Shown here: positions 11,812 to 25,896 of the stretch, one piece after another
Layout: every line of letters begins with the position of its first letter
Position numbering within the stretch: the first letter of the stretch is position 1
NCBI GenBank assembly: GCA_964019155.1
Contig: CAXHSG010000197.1
Coordinates: 1,488,001-1,552,000, forward strand
DNA: 64,000 nucleotides
Reading direction: 5' to 3'
Source: Osedax fenrisi
Lineage: Eukaryota; Annelida; Polychaeta; Sabellida; Siboglinidae
The notes under the pieces: model-generated
What the model was told of the DNA's origin: nothing
Seen by the model: the letters and a program-made list of their open reading frames with translations, nothing else
Database searches by the model: none
Program-made: the position numbers and the translations under genes

Positions 11812-14010
11812 AACTCTAGCTAACTCTAGCTAACTCTAGCTAATTCTAGGTAACTCTAGCTAACTCTAGCTAACTCTAGGTAACTCAAGGTAACTCTAGG
11901 TAACTCTAGGTAACTCTAGCTAACTCTAGCTAACTCTAGCTAACTCTAGCTAACTCTAGCTAACTCTAGCTAACTCTAGCTAACTCTAGCTAACTCTAGG
12001 TAACTCTAGGTAACTCTAGTTAACTCTAGCTAACTCTAGGTAACTCTAGGTAACTCTAGCTAACTCTAGCTAACTCTAGCTAACTCTAGCTAACTCTAGC
12101 TAACTCTAGGTAACTCTAGCTAACATTAGCTAACTCTAGCTAACTCTAGGTAACTCTAGCTAACTTTAGCTAACTCTAGTTAACTCTAGGTAACTCTAGC
12201 TAACTTTAGCTAACTCTAGCTAACTCTAGGTAAATCTAGCTAACTTTAGCTAACTCTAGCTAACTCTAGGTAACTCTAGCTAACTTTAGCTAACTCTAGC
12301 TAACTCTAGCTAACTCTAGCTAACTCTATGTAACTCTAGCTAACTCTAGGTAACTCTAGGTAACTCTAGCTAACTCTAGCTATCTTTAGCTAACTCTAGG
12401 TAACTCTAGCTAACTTTAGCTAACTCTAGCTAACTCTAGCTAACTCTAGCTAACTCTAGGTAACTCTAGCTAACTTTAGCTAACTCTAGCTAACTCTAGG
12501 TAACTCTAGCTAACTTTAGCTAACTCTAGCTAACTCTAGCTAACTTTAGCTAACTCTAGGTAACTCTAGCTAACTTTAGCTAACTCTAGCTAACTCTAGC
12601 TAACTCTAGCTAACTCTAGCTAACTCTAGCTAACTCTAGGTAACTCTAGTTAACTCTAGCTAACTCTAGCTAACTCTAGCTAACTCTAGCTAACTCTAGC
12701 TAACTCTAGCTAACTCTAGGTAACTCTAGCTTACTCTAGGTAACTCTAGATAACTCTAGCTAACTCTAGGTAACTCTAGCTAACTCTAGCTAACTCTAGC
12801 TAACTCTAGCTAACTTTAGCTAACTCTAGCTAACTCTAGGTAACTCTAGCTAACTTTAGCTAACTCTAGGTAACTATAGGTAACTCTAGCTAACTTTAGC
12901 TAACTCTAGCTAACTCTAGCTAACTTTAGCTAACTCTAGCTAACTCTAGATAACTCTAGCTAACTTTAGCTAACTCTAGCTAACTCTAACTAACTTTAGC
13001 TAACTCTAGTTAACTCTAGCTAACTCTAGGTAACTCTAGGTAACTCTAGCTAACTCTAGGTAACTCTAGCTAACTCTAGCTAACTCTAGCTAACTCTAGA
13101 TAACTTTAGCTAACTCTAGCTAACTCTAGGTAACTCTAGCTAACTTTAGCTAACTCTAGCTAACTCTAGGTAACTCTAGCTAACTTTAGCTAACTCAATC
13201 TAACTCTAGGTAACTCTAGCTAACTTTAGCTAACTCTAGCTAACTCTAGCTAACTCTAGCTAACTTTAGCTAACTCTAGCTAAATCTAGCTAACTCTAGC
13301 TAACTCTAGCTAACTCTAGCTAACTTTAGCTAACTCTAGCTAACTCTAGGTAACTCTAGCTAACTTTAGCTAACTCTAGCTAACTCTAGCTAACTCTAGC
13401 TAACTCTAGGTAACTCTAGCTAACTTTAGCTAACTCTAGCTAACTCTAGGTAACTCTAGCTAACTTTAGATAACTCTAGCTAACTCTAGCTAATCTAGCT
13501 AACTTTAGTTAACTCTAGCTAACTCTAGCTAACTCTAGCTAACTCTAGCTAACTCTAGCTAAGTTTAGCTAACTCTAGCTAACTCTAGGTAACTCTAGCT
13601 AACTTTAGCTAACTCTAGCTAACTCTAGCTAACTCAAGCTAACTCTAGGTAACTCTAGCTAACTTTAGCTAACTCTAGCTAACTCTAGGTAACTCTAGCT
13701 AACTTTAGCTAACTCTAGCTAACTCTAGGTAACTCTAGCTAACTTTAGCTAACTCTAGATAACTCTAGGTAACTCTAGCTAACTCTAGGTAACTCTAGCT
13801 AACTTTAGCTAACTCTAGCTAACTCTAGGTAAATCTAGCTAACTTTAGCTAACTCTAGCTAACTCTAGATAACTCTAGCTAACTCTAGCTAACTTTAGCT
13901 AACTCTAGCTAACTCTAGCTAACTCTAGCTAACTCTAGGTAACTCTAGCTAACTCTAGGTAACTCTAGCTTACTCTAGCTAACTCTAGGTAACTCTAGCT
14001 AACTTTAGCT

Positions 14011-14560
14011 AACTCTAGCTAACTCTAGCTAACTCTAGGTAACTCTAGCTAACTTTAGCTAACTCTAGCTAACTCTAGCTAACTCTAGCTAACTCTAGGT
14101 AACTCTAGCTAACTCTAGGTAACTCTAGCTTACTCTAGCTAACTCTAGCTAACTTTAGCTAACTCTAGGTAACTCTAGGTAACTCTAGCTAACTCTAGCT
14201 AACTCTAGCTAACTCTTGCTAACTCTAGCTAACTCTAGGTAACTCTAGGTAACTCTAGCTAACTCTAGCTAACTTTAGCTAACTCTAGCTAACTCTAGCT
14301 AACTCTAGGTAACTCTAGCTAACTCTAGCTAACTCTAGGTAACTCTAGCTAACTTTAGCTAACTCTAGCTAACTCTAGCTAACTCTAGCTAACTCTAGGT
14401 AACTCTAGCTAACTCTAGGTAACTCTAGCTTACTCTAGCTAACTCTAGCTAACTTTAGCTAACTCTAGGTAACTCTAGGTAACTCTAGCTAACTCTAGCT
14501 AACTCTAGCTAACTCTTGCTAACTCTAGCTAACTCTAGGTAACTCTAGGTAACTCTAGCT
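14011..14560. repeat. 300-bp spaced tandem duplication
   Basis: About 250 bp starting at 14011 repeats at 14311. The tactctagct units at 14131/14431 and aactcttgct at 14211/14511 are both 300 bp apart. Copies diverge after about 14260/14560. Confidence 0.75.
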
Positions 14561-14990
14561 AACTCTTGCTAACTCTAGCTAACTCTAGGTAACTCTAGGT
14601 AACTCTAGCTAACTCTAGCTAACTTTAGCTAACTCTAGCTAACTCTTGCTAACTCTAGCTAACTCTAGGTAACTCTAGGTAACTCTAGCTAACTCTAGCT
14701 AACTTTAGCTAACTCTAGCTAACTCTAGGTAATTTTAGCTAACTCTAGCTAACTCTAGCTAACTCTAGCTAACTCTAGGTAACTCTAGCTAACTCTAGCT
14801 AACTTTAGCTAACTCTAGCTAACTCTTGCTAACTCTAGCTAACTCTAGGTAACTCTAGGTAACTCTAGCTAACTCTAGCTAACTTTAGCTAACTCTAGCT
14901 AACTCTAGGTAATTTTAGCTAACTCTAGCTAACTCTAGCTAACTCTAGCTAACTCTAGGTAACTCTAGCTAACTTTAGCTAACTCTAGCT

Positions 14991-15449
14991 AATTTAGCTA
15001 ACTCTAGCTAACTCTAGGTAACTCTAGCTAACTCTAGCTAACTCTAGCTAACTCTAGCTAATTCTAGGTAACTCTAGGTAACACTAGCTAACTTTAGCTA
15101 ACTCTAGCTAACTCTAGCTAACTCTAGGTAACTCTAGGTAACTCTAGCTAACTCTAGCTAACTCTAAGTAACTCTAGGTAACTCTAGCTAACTCTAGCTA
15201 ACTCTAGGTAACTCTAGGTAACTCTAGCTAACTCTAGCTAACTCTAGGTAACTCTAGCTAACTCTAGCTAACTTTAGCTAACTCTAGCTAACTCTATCTA
15301 ACTCTAGGTAACTCTAGGTAACTCTAGCTAACTCTAGCTAACTTTAGCTAACTCTAGCTAACTCTAGGTAATTTTAGCTAACTCTAGCTAACTCTAGCTA
15401 ACTCTAGCTAACTCTAGGTAACTCTAGCTAACTTTAGCTAACTCTAGCT
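14991..15449. repeat. 459-bp block (block 5)
   Basis: 9-mers at 14991 and 15450, exactly 459 bp apart, within block S copy 2. It corresponds to block 1 at an offset of 14,080 bp. Confidence 0.87.
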
Positions 15450-17918
15450 AATTTAGCTAACTCTAGCTAACTCTAGGTAACTCTAGCTAACTCTAGCTAA
15501 CTCTAGCTAACTCTAGCTAACTCTAGGTAACTCTAGGTAACTCTAGCTAACTCTAGCTAACTCTAAGTAACTCTAGGTAACTCTAGCTAACTCTAGCTAA
15601 CTCTAGGTAACTCTAGGTAAATCTAGGTAACTCTAGCTAACTCTAGCTAACTCTAGCTAACTCTAGCTAACTCTAGCTAACTCTAGCTAACTCTAGCTAA
15701 CTCTAGCTAACTCTAGGTAACTCTAGGTAACTCTAGTTAACTCTAGCTAACTCTAGGTAACTCTAGGTAACTCTAGCGAACTCTAGGTAACTCTAGCTAA
15801 CTCTAGCTAACTCTAGGTAACTCTAGCAAACTTTAGCTAACTCTAGGTAACTCTAGCTAACTTTAGCTAACTCTAGCTAACTCTAGGTAACTCTAGCTAA
15901 CTTTAGCTAATTCTAGCTAACTCTAGGTAACTCTAGCTAACTTTAGCTAACTCTAGCAAACTCTAGGTAACTCTAGATAACTCTAGCTAACTCTAGCTAA
16001 CTATAGGTAACTCTAGCTAACTCTAGCTAACTCTAGCTAACTCTAGGTAACTTTAGCTAACTCTAGCTAACTCTAGGTAACTCTACGTAACTCTAGCTAA
16101 CTTTAGCTAACTCTAGCTAACTCTAGCTAACTCTAGGTAACTCTAGGTAACTCTAGCTAACTCTAGCTAACTCTAGGTAACTCTAGCTAACTCTAGCTAA
16201 CTTTAGCTAACTCTAGCTAACTCTAGCTAACTCTAGCTAATTCTAGGTAACTCTAGCTAACTCTAGCTAACTCTAGGTAACTCAAGGTAACTCTAGGTAA
16301 CTCTAGGTAACTCTAGCTAACTCTAGCTAACTCTAGCTAACTCTAGCTAACTCTAGCTAACTCTAGCTAACTCTAGCTAACTCTAGCTAACTCTAGGTAA
16401 CTCTAGGTAACTCTAGTTAACTCTAGCTAACTCTAGGTAACTCTAGGTAACTCTAGCTAACTCTAGCTAACTCTAGCTAACTCTAGCTAACTCTAGGTAA
16501 CTCTAGCTAACATTAGCTAACTCTAGCTAACTCTAGGTAACTCTAGCTAACTTTAGCTAACTCTAGTTAACTCTAGGTAACTCTAGCTAACTTTAGCTAA
16601 CTCTAGCTAACTCTAGGTAACTCTAGCTAACTTTAGCTAACTCTAGCTAACTCTAGCTAACTCTAGCTAACTCTATGTAACTCTAGCTAACTCTAGGTAA
16701 CTCTAGGTAACTCTAGCTAACTCTAGCTATCTTTAGCTAACTCTAGGTAACTCTAGCTAACTTTAGCTAACTCTAGCTAACTCTAGCTAACTCTAGCTAA
16801 CTCTAGGTAACTCTAGCTAACTTTAGCTAACTCTAGCTAACTCTAGGTAACTCTAGCTAACTTTAGCTAACTCTAGCTAACTCTAGCTAACTTTAGCTAA
16901 CTCTAGGTAACTCTAGCTAACTTTAGCTAACTCTAGCTAACTCTAGCTAACTCTAGCTAACTCTAGCTAACTCTAGCTAACTCTAGGTAACTCTAGTTAA
17001 CTCTAGCTAACTCTAGCTAACTCTAGCTAACTCTAGCTAACTCTAGCTAACTCTAGGTAACTCTAGCTTACTCTAGGTAACTCTAGATAACTCTAGCTAA
17101 CTCTAGGTAACTCTAGCTAACTCTAGCTAACTCTAGCTAACTCTAGCTAACTTTAGCTAACTCTAGCTAACTCTAGGTAACTCTAGCTAACTTTAGCTAA
17201 CTCTAGGTAACTATAGGTAACTCTAGCTAAATCTAGCTAACTCTAGATAACTCTAGCTAACTCTAGCTAACTTTAGCTAACTCTAGCTAACTCTAGCTAA
17301 CTCTAGGTAACTCTAGCTAACTCTAGCTAACTCTAGGTAACTCTAGCTAACTTTAGCTAACTCTAGCTAACTCTAGCTAACTCTAGCTAACTCTAGGTAA
17401 CTCTAGCTTACTCTAGCTAACTCTAGCTAACTTTAGCTAACTCTAGGTAACTCTAGGTAACTCTAGCTAACTCTAGCTAACTCTAGCTAACTCTTGCTAA
17501 CTCTAGCTAACTCTAGGTAACTCTAGGTAACTCTAGCTAACTCTAGCTAACTTTAGCTAACTCTAGCTAACTCTTGCTAACTCTAGCTAACTCTAGGTAA
17601 CTCTAGGTAACTCTAGCTAACTCTAGCTAACTTTAGCTAACTCTAGCTAACTCTAGGTAATTTTAGCTAACTCTAGCTAACTCTAGCTAACTCTAGCTAA
17701 CTCTAGGTAACTCTAGCTAACTCTAGCTAACTTTAGCTAACTCTAGCTAACTCTTACTAACTCTAGCTAACTCTAGGTAACTCTAGGTAACTCTAGCTAA
17801 CTCTAGCTAACTTTAGCTAACTCTAGCTAACTCTAGGTAATTTTAGCTAACTCTAGCTAACTCTAGCTAACTCTAGCTAACTCTAGGTAACTCTAGCTAA
17901 CTTTAGCTAACTCTAGCT

Positions 17919-18377
17919 AATTTAGCTAACTCTAGCTAACTCTAGGTAACTCTAGCTAACTCTAGCTAACTCTAGCTAACTCTAGCTAATTCTAGGTAAC
18001 TCTAGGTAACACTAGCTAACTTTAGCTAACTCTAGCTAACTCTAGCTAACTCTAGGTAACTCTAGGTAACTCTAGCTAACTCTAGCTAACTCTAAGTAAC
18101 TCTAGGTAACTCTAGCTAACTCTAGCTAACTCTAGGTAACTCTAGGTAACTCTAGCTAACTCTAGCTAACTCTAGGTAACTCTAGCTAACTCTAGCTAAC
18201 TTTAGCTAACTCTAGCTAACTCTATCTAACTCTAGGTAACTCTAGGTAACTCTAGCTAACTCTAGCTAACTTTAGCTAACTCTAGCTAACTCTAGGTAAT
18301 TTTAGCTAACTCTAGCTAACTCTAGCTAACTCTAGCTAACTCTAGGTAACTCTAGCTAACTTTAGCTAACTCTAGCT
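17919..18377. repeat. 459-bp block (block 6)
   Basis: 9-mers at 17919 and 18378, exactly 459 bp apart, at the end of block S copy 2. The sequence after 18378 matches that after 10813 and 26257: the agcaaac unit follows each by 481 bp. Confidence 0.87.
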
Positions 18378-20600
18378 AATTTAGCTAACTCTAGCTAACT
18401 CTAGGTAACTCTAGCTAACTCTAGCTAACTCTAGCTAACTCTAGCTAACTCTAGGTAACTCTAGGTAACTCTAGCTAACTTTAGCTAACTCTAGCTAACT
18501 CTAGCTAACTCTAGGTAACTCTAGGTAACTCTAGGTAACTCTAGCTAACTCTAGCTAACTCTAGCTAACTCTAGCTAACTCTAGCTAACTCTAGCTAACT
18601 CTAGCTAACTCTAGCTAACTCTAGGTAACTCTAGGTAACTCTAGTTAACTCTAGCTAACTCTAGGTAACTCTAGGTAACTCTAGCTAACTCTAGGTAACT
18701 CTAGCTAACTCTAGCTAACTCTAGGTAACTCTAGCTAACTTTAGCTAACTCTAGGTAACTCTAGCTAACTTTAGCTAACTCTAGCTAACTCTAGGTAACT
18801 CTAGCTAACTTTAGCTAATTCTAGCTAACTCTAGGTAACTCTAGCTAACTTTAGCTAACTCTAGCAAACTCTAGGTAACTCTAGATAACTCTAGCTAACT
18901 CTAGCTAACTATAGGTAACTCTAGCTAACTCTAGCTAACTCTAGCTAACTCTAGGTAACTTTAGCTAACTCTAGCTAACTCTAGGTAACTCTACGTAACT
19001 CTAGCTAACTTTAGCTAACTCTAGCTAACTCTAGCTAACTCTAGGTAACTCTAGGTAACTCTAGCTAACTCTAGCTAACTCTAGGTAACTCTAGCTAACT
19101 CTAGCTAACTTTAGCTAACTCTAGCTAACTCTAGCTAACTCTAGCTAATTCTAGGTAACTCTAGCTAACTCTAGCTAACTCTAGGTAACTCAAGGTAACT
19201 CTAGGTAACTCTAGGTAACTCTAGCTAACTCTAGCTAACTCTAGCTAGCTCTAGCTAACTCTAGCTAACTCTAGCTAACTCTAGCTAACTCTAGCTAACT
19301 CTAGGTAACTCTAGGTAACTCTAGTTAACTCTAGCTAACTCTAGGTAACTCTAGGTAACTCTAGCTAACTCTAGCTAACTCTAGCTAACTCTAGCTAACT
19401 CTAGCTAACTCTAGGTAACTCTAGCTAATATTAGCTAACTCTAGCTAACTCTAGGTAACTCTAGCTAACTTTAGCTAACTCTAGTTAACTCTAGGTAACT
19501 CTAGCTAACTTTAGCTAACTCTAGCTAACTCTAGGTAACTCTAGCTAACTTTAGCTAACTCTAGCTAACTCTAGCTAACTCTAGCTAACTCTATGTAACT
19601 CTAGCTAACTCTAGGTAACTCTAGGTAACTCTAGCTAACTCTAGCTATCTTTAGCTAACTCTAGGTAACTCTAGCTAACTTTAGCTAACTCTAGCTAACT
19701 CTAGCTAACTCTAGCTAACTCTAGGTAACTCTAGCTAACTTTAGCTAACTCTAGCTAACTCTAGGTAACTCTAGCTAACTTTAGCTAACTCTAGATAACT
19801 CTAGCTAACTTTAGCTAACTCTAGGTAACTCTAGCTAACTTTAGCTAACTCTAGCTAACTCTAGCTAACTCTAGCTAACTCTAGCTAACTCTAGCTAACT
19901 CTAGGTAACTCTAGTTAACTCTAGCTAACTCTAGCTAACTCTAGCTAACTCTAGCTAACTCTAGCTAACTCTAGCTAACTCTAGGTAACTCTAGCTTACT
20001 CTAGGTAACTCTAGATAACTCTAGCTAACTCTAGGTAACTCTAGCTAACTCTAGCTAACTCTAGCTAACTCTAGCTAACTTTAGCTAACTCTAGCTAACT
20101 CTAGGTAACTCTAGCTAACTTTAGCTAACTCTAGGTAACTATAGGTAACTCTAGCTAACTTTAGCTAACTCTAGCTAACTCTAGCTAACTTTAGCTAACT
20201 CTAGCTAACTCTAGGTAACTCTAGCTAACTTTAGCTAACTCTAGCTAACTCTAACTAACTTTAGCTAACTCTAGGTAACTCTAGCTAACTTTAGCTAACT
20301 CTAGCTAACTCTAGCTAACTCTAGGTAACTCTAGGTAACTCTAGTTAACTCTAGCTAACTCTAGCTAACTCTAGCTAACTCTAGGTAACTCTAGCTAACT
20401 CTAGCTAACTTTAGCTAACTCTAGCTAACTCTAGGTAACTCTAGCTAACTCTAGCTAACTTTAGCTAACTCTAGGTAACTCTAGCTAACTCTAGCTAACT
20501 CTAGCTAACTCTAGCTAACTCTAGCTAACTCTAGGTAACTCTAGCTAACTTTAGCTAACTCTAGCTAACTCTAGCTAACTCTAGCTAACTCTAGGTAACT

Positions 20601-21000
20601 CTAGCTTACTCTAGCTAACTCTAGCTAACTCTAGGTAACTCTAGCTAACTCTAGCTAACTCTAGCTAACTCTAGCTAATTCTAGGTAACTCTAGCTAACT
20701 CTAGCTAACTCTAGCTAACTCTAGCTAACTCTAGGTAACTCTAGGTAACTCTAGGTAACTCTAGCTAACTCTAGCTAACTCTAGCTAACTCTAGCTAACT
20801 CTAGCTAACTCTAGGTAACTCTAGCTTACTCTAGCTAACTCTAGCTAACTCTAGGTAACTCTAGCTAACTCTAGCTAACTCTAGCTAACTCTAGCTAATT
20901 CTAGGTAACTCTAGCTAACTCTAGCTAACTCTAGCTAACTCTAGCTAACTCTAGGTAACTCTAGGTAACTCTAGGTAACTCTAGCTAACTCTAGCTAACT
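20601..21000. repeat. 220-bp spaced tandem duplication
   Basis: ctagcttact strings at 20601 and 20821, and aattctaggt units at 20677 and 20897, are both 220 bp apart. Identity runs for about 180 bp from each start. The second member opens the 1,640-bp repeat. Confidence 0.75.
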
Positions 21001-24000
21001 CTAGATAACTCTAGCTAACTCTAGCTAACTATAGGTAACTCTAGCTAACTCTAGCTAACTCTAGCTAACTCTAGGTAACTTTAGCTAACTCTAGCTAACT
21101 CTAGGTAACTCTACGTAACTCTAGCTAACTTTAGCTAACTCTAGCTAACTCTAGCTAACTCTAGGTAACTCTAGGTAACTCTAGCTAACTCTAGCTAACT
21201 CTAGGTAACTCTAGCTAACTCTAGCTAACTTTAGCTAACTCTAGCTAACTCTAGCTAACTCTAGCTAATTCTAGGTAACTCTAGCTAACTCTAGCTAACT
21301 CTAGGTAACTCAAGGTAACTCTAGGTAACTCTAGGTAACTCTAGCTAACTCTAGCTAACTCTAGCTAACTCTAGCTAACTCTAGCTAACTCTAGCTAACT
21401 CTAGCTAACTCTAGCTAACTCTAGCTAACTCTAGCTAACTTTAGCTAACTCTAGCTAACTCTAGCTAACTCTAGCTAATTCTAGGTAACTCTAGCTAACT
21501 CTAGCTAACTCTAGGTAACTCAAGGTAACTCTAGGTAACTCTAGGTAACTCTAGCTAACTCTAGCTAACTCTAGGTAACTCTAGGTAACTCTAGCTAACT
21601 CTAGCTAACTCTAGCTAACTCTAGCTAACTCTAGCTAACTCTAGGTAACTCTAGCTAACATTAGCTAACTCTAGCTAACTCTAGCTAACTCTAGCTAACT
21701 CTAGCTAATTCTAGGTAACTCTAGCTAACTCTAGCTAACTCTAGCTAACTCTAGGTAACTCTACGTAACTCTAGCTAACTTTAGCTAACTCTAGCTAACT
21801 CTAGCTAACTCTAGGTAACTCTAGGTAACTCTAGCTAACTCTAGCTAACTCTAGGTAACTCTAGCTAACTCTAGCTAACTTTAGCTAACTCTAGCTAACT
21901 CTAGCTAACTCTAGCTAATTCTAGGTAACTCTAGCTAACTCTAGCTAACTCTAGGTAACTCAAGGTAACTCTAGGTAACTCTAGGTAACTCTAGCTAACT
22001 CTAGCTAACTCTAGGTAACTCTAGGTAACTCTAGCTAACTCTAGCTAACTCTAGCTAACTCTAGCTAACTCTAGCTAACTCTAGGTAACTCTAGCTAACA
22101 TTAGCTAACTCTAGCTAACTCTAGGTAACTCTAGCTAACTTTAGCTAACTCTAGTTAACTCTAGGTAACTCTAGCTAACTTTAGCTAACTCTAGCTAACT
22201 CTAGGTAACTCTAGCTAACTTTAGCTAACTCTAGCTAACTCTAGCTAACTCTAGCTAACTCTATGTAACTCTAGCTAACTCTAGGTAACTCTAGGTAACT
22301 CTAGCTAACTCTAGCTATCTTTAGCTAACTCTAGGTAACTCTAGCTAACTTTAGCTAACTCTAGCTAACTCTAGGTAACTCTAGGTAACTCTAGGTAACT
22401 CTAGCTAACTCTAGCTAACTCTAGCTAACTCTAGCTAACTCTAGCTAACTCTAGGTAACTCTAGCTTACTCTAGCTAACTCTAGCTAACTCTAGGTAACT
22501 CTAGCTAACTCTAGCTAACTCTAGCTAACTCTAGCTAATTCTAGGTAACTCTAGCTAACTCTAGCTAACTCTAGCTAACTCTAGCTAACTCTAGGTAACT
22601 CTAGGTAACTCTAGGTAACTCTAGCTAACTCTAGCTAACTCTAGATAACTCTAGCTAACTCTAGCTAACTATAGGTAACTCTAGCTAACTCTAGCTAACT
22701 CTAGCTAACTCTAGGTAACTTTAGCTAACTCTAGCTAACTCTAGGTAACTCTACGTAACTCTAGCTAACTTTAGCTAACTCTAGCTAACTCTAGCTAACT
22801 CTAGGTAACTCTAGGTAACTCTAGCTAACTCTAGCTAACTCTAGGTAACTCTAGCTAACTCTAGCTAACTTTAGCTAACTCTAGCTAACTCTAGCTAACT
22901 CTAGCTAATTCTAGGTAACTCTAGCTAACTCTAGCTAACTCTAGGTAACTCAAGGTAACTCTAGGTAACTCTAGGTAACTCTAGCTAACTCTAGCTAACT
23001 CTAGCTAACTCTAGCTAACTCTAGCTAACTCTAGCTAACTCTAGCTAACTCTAGCTAACTCTAGCTAACTCTAGCTAACTTTAGCTAACTCTAGCTAACT
23101 CTAGCTAACTCTAGCTAATTCTAGGTAACTCTAGCTAACTCTAGCTAACTCTAGGTAACTCAAGGTAACTCTAGGTAACTCTAGGTAACTCTAGCTAACT
23201 CTAGCTAACTCTAGGTAACTCTAGGTAACTCTAGCTAACTCTAGCTAACTCTAGCTAACTCTAGCTAACTCTAGCTAACTCTAGGTAACTCTAGCTAACA
23301 TTAGCTAACTCTAGCTAACTCTAGCTAACTCTAGCTAACTCTAGCTAATTCTAGGTAACTCTAGCTAACTCTAGCTAACTCTAGCTAACTCTAGGTAACT
23401 CTACGTAACTCTAGCTAACTTTAGCTAACTCTAGCTAACTTTAGCTAACTCTAGCTAACTCTAGCTAACTCTAGGTAACTCTAGGTAACTCTAGCTAACT
23501 CTAGCTAACTCTAGGTAACTCTAGCTAACTCTAGCTAACTTTAGCTAACTCTAGCTAACTCTAGCTAACTCTAGCTAATTCTAGGTAACTCTAGCTAACT
23601 CTAGCTAACTCTAGGTAACTCAAGGTAACTCTAGGTAACTCTAGGTAACTCTAGCTAACTCTAGCTAACTCTAGGTAACTCTAGGTAACTCTAGCTAACT
23701 CTAGCTAACTCTAGCTAACTCTAGCTAACTCTAGCTAACTCTAGGTAACTCTAGCTAACATTAGCTAACTCTAGCTAACTCTAGGTAACTCTAGCTAACT
23801 TTAGCTAACTCTAGTTAACTCTAGGTAACTCTAGCTAACTTTAGCTAACTCTAGCTAACTCTAGGTAACTCTAGCTAACTTTAGCTAACTCTAGCTAACT
23901 CTAGCTAACTCTAGCTAACTCTATGTAACTCTAGCTAACTCTAGGTAACTCTAGGTAACTCTAGCTAACTCTAGCTAATTCTAGGTAACTCTAGCTAACT

Positions 24001-24810
24001 CTAGCTAACTCTAGGTAACTCAAGGTAACTCTAGGTAACTCTAGGTAACTCTAGCTAACTCTAGCTAACTCTAGGTAACTCTAGGTAACTCTAGCTAACT
24101 CTAGCTAACTCTAGCTAACTCTAGCTAACTCTAGCTAACTCTAGGTAACTCTAGCTAACATTAGCTAACTCTAGCTAACTCTAGCTAACTCTAGCTAACT
24201 CTAGCTAATTCTAGGTAACTCTAGCTAACTCTAGCTAACTCTAGCTAACTCTAGGTAACTCTACGTAACTCTAGCTAACTTTAGCTAACTCTAGCTAACT
24301 CTAGCTAACTCTAGGTAACTCTAGGTAACTCTAGCTAACTCTAGCTAACTCTAGGTAACTCTAGCTAACTCTAGCTAACTTTAGCTAACTCTAGCTAACT
24401 CTAGCTAACTCTAGCTAATTCTAGGTAACTCTAGCTAACTCTAGCTAACTCTAGGTAACTCAAGGTAACTCTAGGTAACTCTAGGTAACTCTAGCTAACT
24501 CTAGCTAACTCTAGGTAACTCTAGGTAACTCTAGCTAACTCTAGCTAACTCTAGCTAACTCTAGCTAACTCTAGCTAACTCTAGGTAACTCTAGCTAACA
24601 TTAGCTAACTCTAGCTAACTCTAGGTAACTCTAGCTAACTTTAGCTAACTCTAGTTAACTCTAGGTAACTCTAGCTAACTTTAGCTAACTCTAGCTAACT
24701 CTAGGTAACTCTAGCTAACTTTAGCTAACTCTAGCTAACTCTAGCTAACTCTAGCTAACTCTATGTAACTCTAGCTAACTCTAGGTAACTCTAGGTAACT
24801 CTAGCTAACT
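20821..24810. repeat. 1,640-bp higher-order tandem array (2.5 copies)
   Basis: Copy A is 20821-22460. Copy B is about 22461-23970. A partial copy C runs about 23971-24810. ctagcttact at 20821/22461, tacgtaac at 21111/22751 and 21761/23401 are all 1,640 bp apart. A 20-bp insertion after 23411 changes the spacing to 1,660 for aacattagct (22091/23751) and ctatgtaac (22261/23921). Copy C repeats the latter half of A (21477-22310) at an offset of 2,500. The domain is rich in aattctaggt and aactcaaggt units. Confidence 0.8.
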
Positions 24811-25848
24811 CTAGCTATCTTTAGCTAACTCTAGGTAACTCTAGCTAACTTTAGCTAACTCTAGCTAACTCTAGCTAACTCTAGCTAACTCTAGGTAACT
24901 CTAGCTAACTTTAGCTAACTCTAGCTAACTCTAGGTAACTCTAGCTAACTTTAGCTAACTCTAGCTAACTCTAGCTAACTTTAGCTAACTCTAGGTAACT
25001 CTAGCTAACTTTAGCTAACTCTAGCTAACTCTAGCTAACTCTAGCTAACTCTAGCTAACTCTAGCTAACTCTAGGTAACTCTAGTTAACTCTAGCTAACT
25101 CTAGCTAACTCTAGCTAACTCTAGCTAACTCTAGCTAACTCTAGCTAACTCTAGGTAACTCTAGCTTACTCTAGGTAACTCTAGATAACTCTAGCTAACT
25201 CTAGGTAACTCTAGCTAACTCTAGCTAACTCTAGCTAACTCTAGCTAACTTTAGCTAACTCTAGCTAACTCTAGGTAACTCTAGCTAACTTTAGCTAACT
25301 CTAGGTAACTATAGGTAACTCTAGCTAAATCTAGCTAACTCTAGATAACTCTAGCTAACTCTAGCTAACTTTAGCTAACTCTAGCTAACTCTAGCTAACT
25401 CTAGGTAACTCTAGCTAACTCTAGCTAACTCTAGGTAACTCTAGCTAACTTTAGCTAACTCTAGCTAACTCTAGCTAACTCTAGCTAACTCTAGCTAACT
25501 CTAGCTTACTCTAGCTAACTCTAGCTAACTTTAGCTAACTCTAGGTAACTCTAGGTAACTCTAGCTAACTCTAGCTAACTCTAGCTAACTCTTGCTAACT
25601 CTAGCTAACTCTAGGTAACTCTAGGTAACTCTAGCTAACTCTAGCTAACTTTAGCTAACTCTAGCTAACTCTTGCTAACTCTAGCTAACTCTAGGTAACT
25701 CTAGGTAACTCTAGCTAACTCTAGCTAACTTTAGCTAACTCTAGCTAACTCTAGGTAATTTTAGCTAACTCTAGCTAACTCTAGCTAACTCTAGCTAACT
25801 CTAGGTAACTCTAGCTAACTCTAGCTAACTTTAGCTAACTCTAGCTAA

Positions 25849-25896
25849 CTCTTACTAACTCTAGCTAATTCTAGGTAACTCTAGGTAACACTAGCT
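25849..25896. other. Junction of a 219-bp deletion
   Basis: Compared with 17.75-18.01 kb, this copy passes from the aactcttact unit straight to aattctaggt and aacactagct. The offset falls from 8,098 to 7,879 bp, a loss of 219 bp, which is 21 decamers plus one 9-mer. The first 9-mer of a 459-bp block is therefore missing and only the closing 9-mer at 26257 remains. Confidence 0.72.

Larger units (their letters stand above)
14641..18386. repeat. 3.7-kb higher-order block S, copy 2
   Basis: Collinear with 561-4186. Corresponding landmarks are 9-mers at 14991, 15450, 17919 and 18378, agcgaac at 15771, agcaaac at 15951, tacgtaac at 16081, ctcaagg at 16281 and ctatgtaac at 16671. It keeps the ~110-bp segment with aacattagct that copy 1 lacks, so copy 1 carries the deletion if this is the older form. 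Confidence 0.78.

Noticed and set aside
19241..19250. ctagctagct as a special site
   Set aside because: A single A-to-G change in an ordinary unit creates it. It recurs at 54.68 kb only because of the 35.5-kb duplication, and it is useful only as a landmark.
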